This document shows, one piece after another, positions 34,636-39,688 of a stretch of DNA of 39,688 nucleotides. The DNA lies in assembly GCA_900319235.1 (NCBI GenBank), contig ONNR01000031.1, positions 1,790 to 41,477 of the forward strand, given 5' to 3'. A program made the translations under genes and the position numbers. The first letter of the stretch is position 1; every line of letters begins with the position of its first letter. Source of the DNA: an uncultured Prevotellaceae bacterium (lineage in GTDB: Bacteria > Bacteroidota > Bacteroidia > Bacteroidales > UBA3663). Below the pieces are notes generated by a model. It did no database searches. It saw nothing but the letters and a program-made list of their open reading frames with translations, and was not told where the DNA came from.

Positions 34636-37600
34636 TTATTTCAGTGAAAGTTCAAACTCACCCTTATCGAGCCAGTACTTGCCATCGTCGACCAAGGACT
34701 GTGGAACAAGTTCTATCTGCTGACGTGGTATATCGTTGCCTTGATCGTCGGTTACTTCATCCAACATGATGAGTTCACGGTCGTCACGATAGAAACGTGA
34801 GATGGTGATTCGGAGGGATGGTGAATTCGAATAATTGTAGATGGCATAGAGCGGACGTGCCTGATAGCCTACCGAGTCGAGTTGACGACAACCGAGGGCA
34901 GCAGGGAAGACGTTCAAGTCGAAAGAGGCGCTGGTCTTGTTTGGAGTCAACAACGTAGGATCAACGCGCTGACGCAACGACTTGTAGATGCCAATGTAGT
35001 TGGACGTAGGCTTCATCATCTTGATCATTCGGCTGAAATCGAGAGCCATGCCATTGAAGCCCTGGGTCGATGACAGGAAGCCTACCATCGCACCGACGGC
35101 AACTACGGACTTATGGTCGTTGAAATCTCCGTCGGGATCGGCGAACGGATACCATGTGCCGACACGGTACTTGTTGAGACGCACCAGACGTTCGGGAGTG
35201 ACAGGATAATGCTTGATGAACAACTCTGGCAAAGCTGGCAGAGAAGTGGGGCGGCCCGACAATACGACAATATCACAATGATAGGCCGACAGGACAATTG
35301 AGAGCTGCTTCATCAGCGCCTCCATCGTGTGACGCACCTCCTTGTTGATCTGCTCGGGATCGAAGTCCCATATCAGTTCCTCGAACCGATAGCCGAAGTG
35401 CTCCTCGAAGAAATCCAACAGGTAGTCGGCTGGCTTGATGTCTTTGAAGAGTTCCTCGAAGGTAAAACGACGAGGAGACTGGCCGGCTGCCACCAGGCCC
35501 ATAAACTTCTGGGCGATTGGGACACTGACCTGCGTATTGAAATCTACACGGCAACGTCGCTCCCTGGCACTCAGGTAAGAAGCATCCCGGCCAAAGATGC
35601 CACGGACGAGGTTGATTGACAGTTCCTTAATGGCTGCTTCGCGCTGGGCAGGGATAATAATGCGAGCAATGGAATCGATCTTGGCACGATAGATCGGCTG
35701 ATCGGGATCGGTATAGACATGGAGCTGTCGCAACTCGTCGTTTGTCATCTCCTGCAGGCGTGCCAACGTAACGCTGGCAATACTGCCCTCGGTCTTCGAG
35801 CCGCGCATAGGACCATCGAGGATGACGTTCTGGACAATGTTCTTCAGGATGTCGTCGCCTGCCAGATAGAAGGAATCCCAGAACTTAGGCACAGGCACGA
35901 TCTTGCCCTTGCCCGACTGCTGGTAGGAGCATATCATGAGGTCGGTAGTGCCAGCACCGATATCCACAGAACCGATGGTCAGCGCTTTCTGGGTGTAGCC
36001 TTCCTCTACGAACTCGGGACGCACGTGTCCTTTCGATTCGAAGAATCGTGAAGCCTCGCCGTCGTAGCGTTGTGACAATTCGGCGTAGAGGTAAACCAAT
36101 TGCGAGCAAGAAGCTTCATCGTAGCCCCACTGGCGCATACCTGGTTCGGCAAAGTCGTCATTGATCTTCAAGGATTCGGGTGAAGGACTGATTGTGACAG
36201 GCTTGAGGCTTGGATTGGCGCGCTGCAGCACGTCGAAGGCATCGACAGCAGCCTGACGCAAACGTATCTGCTCGCGACGAGGCATAGCCGTTGGACAGGT
36301 GATGACAATGTTGCGCAGGTAGCGGCTGCAATCGACTCGGCCCCATCCATGGAGGGGACTGCGGTAGCTGATCGAGTTGATCTGCATGAAGGCCTGGTTG
36401 AAAATCTCCACCATTACAAACGTCATCAAGGAAGAGCGGCTGTAATTGGTCTCCATGCTGTTGAACTCATCGGGCTTGTACGAGCCATCGGAATCAAAGT
36501 TTTCGGAAAGACCCTTCAGGAATACGCTCTGGTTGCTGCGGACGTTGTAGGGATCGTCGACGGTTGTCATGTTTTTCCAGACACCATCGAAAGGTTTCTC
36601 ATCCCACAGATAACGTTTGGGGCTGGAATAATTGGTTGTCTCTTCACTCAAGCCCACATCCTCGATTGAGCGATAGATAAGCGAACGGGCCTCATTGCCC
36701 AGACGAACAAGGCTTCGCCATTGGAACATGTCCTCATCGAGGATGATTCCGTTGCCAAAGTCTGCCTGGCGGAAGCAGATGCGCATGTCGAAAGGATCGC
36801 GGTAGGTCACCCAGGGACACGACATGTCGCGAAGTTCCAACATGATGGCCCTGCAGGAATCCCCTTCTTCGAACAATACGCCACAGGTGCGCGAGTTGCC
36901 TATGTCGAGCACAAGATCGACAGGGATAGACTTGTCGGGATCGTTGTAAAGTGTTATTTCTGGAGCGAAACCGGAAATGCGTATGTAGTTTACGAGGTAG
37001 ATGTAATATGCCACGAACTTAAATACCTGAGGTTGGCGGTTCTTAAGCATATTATCGACATCGAGGCCAAGTATCGATGAAATATAGACGGCAAATGGAC
37101 TGAGTTTGCCATCCTCGGTGAACATGAAGTTGAGGAGCAAATCTGCTCGATTGCAGAGGCAGAACTGCTTCTCGGTCTCGTTCTCATCAAACATCGGGCG
37201 TAGATCGGAAAGGAAATCCCCCGTTGTCGTATCGAATGCCCAAACAATGCGAAATGCCTCGGAGTTCTTGTTCACACCCTTGCCGAGTGGAATCAACTTC
37301 ATTCTTGCCCATCCTGTCGGGTAAGACAGGCAAACATCACCTTGAGGCTTCTCGAAGAAAGGCATAGGGAGCCAATGGTTGACGAGAAGGCTGAATGCTG
37401 ATACCTGTTGATGGTCGGCTTGTCTGACGCGTAATGCTTCGAGCGAATTGATCGAGATTACTTCGGGCTGTCCCGGCGAATAGGTCGAAAAGAGTTGGAT
37501 TTCGGCGTCGGGTTTCATTTTGATGCAGCCTGCTTCATCTAATTCATCATTGTTGTCAGGCTTGATTGTCTGCACTTCTGCATCTTTAATCTCTTTGTAG

Positions 37601-37788
37601 GGGATCAAGGCTCCAGACGAATGTGTACACAACAAGTCGAATACTCTTGTCTCGGTGATTATATCCTCGCTTTCGACAAAAGAGTACTTCAGAGTCTTGC
37701 CACTTTTGAGCATACATGGCTCAGAAATGTTCAGTTCCACTTTCTGGGAATAGAATTGCAGTCCTGAATTGGCGATAAGGGTTTCCAT
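34636..37788 (-). CDS. SrfB-family actin/Hsp70-fold ATPase
   Basis: The protein is 1050 aa and carries the three signature segments of the ASKHA (actin, Hsp70, sugar-kinase) ATPases. Phosphate-1 is VLDIGNSRTCGVLFEEGD (about residue 294), phosphate-2 is IGSVDIGAGTTDLMICSY (about 611) and the adenosine motif is VVLSGRPTSLPALPELF (about 846). The length and large inserts match the virulence-factor SrfB family, named from the Salmonella SsrB-regulated srfABC locus. The N-terminal about 290 residues are a beta-rich extra domain (YSQKVELNISEPCMLKSGKT). No TM helix is seen. Such ATPases either form filaments or act as foldases. It is the second gene of the operon, 52 bp after the UpxY-like gene, and sits directly before its SrfC-like partner. 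The SrfB call rests on the signature and the pairing; no srfA homologue is evident. Confidence 0.9.
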   Translation of the reverse strand: METLIANSGLQFYSQKVELNISEPCMLKSGKTLKYSFVESEDIITETRVFDLLCTHSSGALIPYKEIKDAEVQTIKPDNNDELDEAGCIKMKPDAEIQLFSTYSPGQPEVISINSLEALRVRQADHQQVSAFSLLVNHWLPMPFFEKPQGDVCLSYPTGWARMKLIPLGKGVNKNSEAFRIVWAFDTTTGDFLSDLRPMFDENETEKQFCLCNRADLLLNFMFTEDGKLSPFAVYISSILGLDVDNMLKNRQPQVFKFVAYYIYLVNYIRISGFAPEITLYNDPDKSIPVDLVLDIGNSRTCGVLFEEGDSCRAIMLELRDMSCPWVTYRDPFDMRICFRQADFGNGIILDEDMFQWRSLVRLGNEARSLIYRSIEDVGLSEETTNYSSPKRYLWDEKPFDGVWKNMTTVDDPYNVRSNQSVFLKGLSENFDSDGSYKPDEFNSMETNYSRSSLMTFVMVEIFNQAFMQINSISYRSPLHGWGRVDCSRYLRNIVITCPTAMPRREQIRLRQAAVDAFDVLQRANPSLKPVTISPSPESLKINDDFAEPGMRQWGYDEASCSQLVYLYAELSQRYDGEASRFFESKGHVRPEFVEEGYTQKALTIGSVDIGAGTTDLMICSYQQSGKGKIVPVPKFWDSFYLAGDDILKNIVQNVILDGPMRGSKTEGSIASVTLARLQEMTNDELRQLHVYTDPDQPIYRAKIDSIARIIIPAQREAAIKELSINLVRGIFGRDASYLSARERRCRVDFNTQVSVPIAQKFMGLVAAGQSPRRFTFEELFKDIKPADYLLDFFEEHFGYRFEELIWDFDPEQINKEVRHTMEALMKQLSIVLSAYHCDIVVLSGRPTSLPALPELFIKHYPVTPERLVRLNKYRVGTWYPFADPDGDFNDHKSVVAVGAMVGFLSSTQGFNGMALDFSRMIKMMKPTSNYIGIYKSLRQRVDPTLLTPNKTSASFDLNVFPAALGCRQLDSVGYQARPLYAIYNYSNSPSLRITISRFYRDDRELIMLDEVTDDQGNDIPRQQIELVPQSLVDDGKYWLDKGEFELSLK

Positions 37789-37840
37789 GTGGATTTAGTA
37801 TTACTGTATGTTATTTCATTTTTGAATATACATGTTGTCG

Positions 37841-38494
37841 TTAATCTAACAATTCGTACATTTCCTTTCGCATATATCCCAGTTGAACCGTGACTATACC
37901 GCCACAGTCAATGTGTACATGCTTGTTGTTCTTGATGCGTCGTAATGTTCCGACACAATCTTCCAACGGTCCTTGTAGGATTCGGATTTTGCGACCAATG
38001 TGATTGAATGTTTCGCTATAAGGAATAAGCGTGATATTTATCTTGTCATTCGATACCACCTTGATAAATTGCTCCATTTCAGCATCGGGAATGATGATAA
38101 TCCTATTGGATGCACTTCGCTCCAAGAGCGTCATTCCGTTTCGGATTTCGCTGTAGGGGATATAGGTGATAAATCGGAGATAGCGACACTTGGTATTCTT
38201 GTGCTTGAGTTCGGTGAGATGGGATTTGGTGGAATGGACGAAGATGAGATCCTTTAATTTCGGTTTTTTTACTACTTTTGTGGATTCGCCATTCACCACT
38301 ACCGCATCATCAGTCGGTAAGAAGTATTCGATCTTCTGCTCATTCAAGGCCAAGCATATCGTCAGCACGTCTTTATCGTACGCAACACGCATAGGAAACC
38401 AATGGACATCGTTGCTTGACGAGCCATAGGAAGGAATGGAATTATGAGTGTGCGTTTGTCGTGGATTTGTAGTCTGGGAAGAGGCGTCAGTCAT
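37841..38494 (-). CDS. UpxY-family NusG-like transcription antiterminator
   Basis: The protein is 217 aa with a polar N-terminal extension of about 30 residues (MTDASSQTTNPRQTHTHNSI). A NusG N-terminal (NGN) domain follows: WFPMRVAYDKDVLTICLALN, EYFLPTDD, LKDLIFVHSTKSHLTEL and YLRFITYIPYSEI. A C-terminal KOW-like domain reads HIGRKIRILQGPLEDCVGTL, then HIDCGGIVTVQLGYMRKEM. UpxY proteins bind RNA polymerase and the 5' leader of their own operon so that long capsule operons are transcribed to the end. It is the first gene here, after an about 190-nt leader, and should therefore control this 23-kb operon. No polysaccharide gene and no upxZ follow within the window, which is unusual for the family. 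Confidence 0.9.
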   Translation of the reverse strand: MTDASSQTTNPRQTHTHNSIPSYGSSSNDVHWFPMRVAYDKDVLTICLALNEQKIEYFLPTDDAVVVNGESTKVVKKPKLKDLIFVHSTKSHLTELKHKNTKCRYLRFITYIPYSEIRNGMTLLERSASNRIIIIPDAEMEQFIKVVSNDKINITLIPYSETFNHIGRKIRILQGPLEDCVGTLRRIKNNKHVHIDCGGIVTVQLGYMRKEMYELLD

Positions 38495-38686
38495 GGGGTG
38501 TCTTTCTGAAAATTATCTATTGAACACAATGGGGAGACACCGTCAGGCGTGTAACCTGCGGGGCTGACGTCACCGACTTTTTCGGACAACATCGAATGAT
38601 GATTATAGATGCACTGAAATCCAGCAACATATTCACTGCTTTACTTCGTGTCCCCTGAAGTCAGGATAACGATGCGAAGCAACGGT
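38495..38686 (-). promoter_or_regulatory. Structured leader of the 23-kb operon, candidate UpxY-target region
   Basis: About 190 bp separate the predicted start of transcription (near 38680) from the first ATG. Near the start lies an inverted repeat, cctgaagtcagg (38654-38665, 5-bp arms). A second hairpin has arms cgtcag (38541-38546) and ctgacg (38564-38569). In Bacteroides capsule loci the UpxY-responsive site lies in such leaders. The gene-free stretch holds no other feature I can see. Confidence 0.55.
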
Positions 38687-38717
38687 GCAAATATAAATAT
38701 TTTTTTAGAAATGCAAA
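38687..38717 (-). promoter_or_regulatory. Promoter of the 23-kb srf-like operon
   Basis: On the minus strand TTTG (38714-38717), an 18-bp AT-rich spacer and TATATTTGC (38687-38695). It is the only consensus promoter I see upstream of the operon; no comparable element was found between operon genes. Confidence 0.8.
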
Positions 38718-38904
38718 CGTTTTTAGGCAAAAAAAGCAAATTTTGGTTTTATTTTCTTTGTATGTAGTCAAAAATAGGGTAGATGAGTGACAAAACGGAC
38801 AACGGACGTTTCGGGCTGGTCGACACCTTTCGAGTTTATTATCCTGCTTATGGGGGAGGAATGACGACAAAAAAAGGGGGATTAAGAATTTTTTGGGGTT
38901 AAAA

Positions 38905-38936
38905 TTTGGTGGGTTGAGAAATTTGCGCTATCTTTG
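38905..38936 (+). promoter_or_regulatory. Promoter of the Cys-rich protein gene
   Basis: TTTG (38905-38908), a 20-bp spacer and TATCTTTG (38929-38936) on the plus strand. It places the start of transcription near 38943 and rules out the upstream in-frame start at 38893. The stretch 38718-38904 between the two divergent promoters shows nothing convincing. Confidence 0.85.
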
Positions 38937-38973
38937 CAGCGGAAAATTTGATAGAAAGGCCATTGCTATTGCT

Positions 38974-39483
38974 ATGATTCAACGAATTGGACAAATCTTT
39001 ATATTGATTGCACTCCTGATGATGCTAGTCATCATGGGGAGTAGTCCTGCGTTGATACATTGCAATATGGCTGGGACGTGGAAGCTGAGTGTCTTCAAGA
39101 TGCTTGATTCGCAACCTGCGATGACTTGCTGCATGCCTGCTACTGTGGAAGAGGAGACGTGCTGTGGAGTTGAACTTGTGGAAGAGAGCTGCTGCATGCC
39201 TGAACCTGTGGAGGAGGAGACATGCTGCGAGGCTACTTCTGAAAATGAGATGGAGAGCTGCATGGAGGTGGTGCCGATGACGATGCAGCCGACTATTACT
39301 TGTGACGATCATATTGAAATACCTACTCCTGCTGAGATGGTGCCGATGATGGCACTGTTGGGCATTTGTATCGATAACTGGCTGCTGCAGATCGAGCAGC
39401 CTCAGAACCGAAACCTTATTGATGACCATCTGATAATGCCTCCGAGGGAGGTTCTATGCCATCACTGTGTCCTTTTGTGTTAA
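38974..39483 (+). CDS. Small Cys-rich membrane or exported protein, HYC_CC_PP-like
   Basis: The protein is 169 aa from ATG 38974, chosen because the longer frame from 38893 runs through the promoter. An N-terminal hydrophobic segment (IGQIFILIALLMMLVIMGSS) is a signal anchor or signal peptide. It is followed by IHCNMAGTWKL and repeated CC motifs in an acidic setting: MTCCMPATVEEETCCG, ESCCMPEPVEEETCCEA, then ESCMEV. A C-terminal MPPREVLCHHCVLLC adds further Cys. This layout (H-x-C near the N-terminus, CC motifs, PP near the end) resembles the Bacteroidetes HYC_CC_PP family, whose function is unknown. Metal or copper handling is a possibility from Cys and Met content. The gene is monocistronic. 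Family membership is moderate in confidence because the HYC triplet reads IHC here. Confidence 0.7.
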   Translation: MIQRIGQIFILIALLMMLVIMGSSPALIHCNMAGTWKLSVFKMLDSQPAMTCCMPATVEEETCCGVELVEESCCMPEPVEEETCCEATSENEMESCMEVVPMTMQPTITCDDHIEIPTPAEMVPMMALLGICIDNWLLQIEQPQNRNLIDDHLIMPPREVLCHHCVLLC

Positions 39484-39688
39484 GACGACTTTGCTGAGAG
39501 TCGGTTTGCCGTTCCTCGATAGGGATGGCCTGTGCTGCCGTTTGCGTACTTTTGTTTTCCTTTAACACGAATTTTCGAATTTCTCTAAAAAGATGAAAGA
39601 TACTGTGTTAAATTCCAAATTTGACAGTAGAATAATTAACTACAAATAGCGTTTTTTATAGAATGAGCTATATTTGTCAAATGAGCTT
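39484..39688. other. Gene-free 3' end of the window
   Basis: No coding frame is supported. A small inverted repeat (cgact ... agtcg, near 39487-39505) follows the last gene but lacks a T run. A possible -7 element TATATTTG lies at 39669-39676 on the plus strand with no -33 match at the expected spacing. Confidence 0.4.

Noticed and set aside
15401..38494. A type VI secretion or capsule operon, suggested by the UpxY-like gene and membrane proteins
   Set aside because: No Tss sheath, Hcp, VgrG, ClpV, glycosyltransferase, flippase or polymerase gene is present in the fifteen genes.
38661..38870. A 69-codon minus-strand ORF with CPFC and CFFC motifs that looks like a zinc ribbon
   Set aside because: It overlaps the promoter and transcription start of the 23-kb operon, lacks its own promoter and is AT-driven at its end.
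38893..38973. An upstream start for the Cys-rich protein
   Set aside because: The added codons run through the -33 and -7 elements; the ATG at 38974 gives a normal signal-type N-terminus.
39669..39676. A promoter at the right edge of the window
   Set aside because: Only the -7 element is matched, the -33 position is not, and the downstream gene is outside the window.

Overview
The window looks like a Bacteroidales chromosome, most likely Prevotellaceae or a close relative. This rests on four things: repeated Bacteroidetes sigma-ABfr promoters (TTTG, 18-20 bp, TAnnTTTG), an UpxY-type NusG paralogue, a BspA-type leucine-rich-repeat protein and a Cys-rich HYC_CC_PP-like protein, the last two of which are families typical of this phylum. 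Genus-level assignment is inference only.

Layout. (a) 1-1465: the 3' end of a peptidoglycan amidase, a facing pair of 10-bp repeat arrays, a stand-alone AraC-type DNA-binding protein and an exact 42-bp tandem array. (b) 1529-4309: a large membrane-anchored protein of unknown function. (c) 4392-12816: a type I restriction-modification locus on the minus strand. hsdM, a RhuM-Fic fusion and hsdS form one unit. A strong terminator, an unrelated 4-TM protein and a new promoter separate it from a four-helix-bundle gene and hsdR. Arrays of 9-bp repeats flank hsdR on both sides. (d) 12817-13998: two minus-strand terminators, a possible short RNA or 16-residue peptide, umuD without umuC, and a duplicated hsdM promoter and start. 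(e) 13999-15318: a plus-strand BspA-like LRR gene with a bidirectional terminator. (f) 15401-38494: a 23-kb operon of 15 minus-strand genes with gaps of 2-52 bp. It has one visible promoter (38687-38717), a leader of about 190 nt, and the terminator at 15334-15369. (g) 38974-39483: a small Cys-rich membrane or exported protein on the plus strand.

The operon in (f) is the best candidate for an undescribed system. Its first gene is an UpxY/NusG-like antiterminator, a family known from capsule operons, but no polysaccharide gene follows. Next come an actin/Hsp70-fold SrfB-like ATPase and a dynamin-like SrfC-family GTPase. They are followed by a membrane-anchored subtilisin, a 4-TM protein, a helical-repeat GTPase, and a bitopic protein with a large cytoplasmic part. 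The remaining genes encode a membrane-anchored helical protein, an exported coiled-coil protein and two paralogous proteins that appear cytoplasmic and carry Ig/transthyretin-like modules, one of them tail-anchored. A DUF1294 protein lies between these two. A lipoprotein and two proteins sharing one cytoplasmic-tail and TM module, ending in periplasmic Ig-like or DUF2135-like domains, complete the set. The composition suggests a trans-envelope machine: cytoplasmic NTPases, adaptors and a membrane-tethered protease face periplasmic beta-domain and coiled-coil parts. Its function (interbacterial conflict, host interaction, envelope remodelling or defence) cannot be read from sequence.
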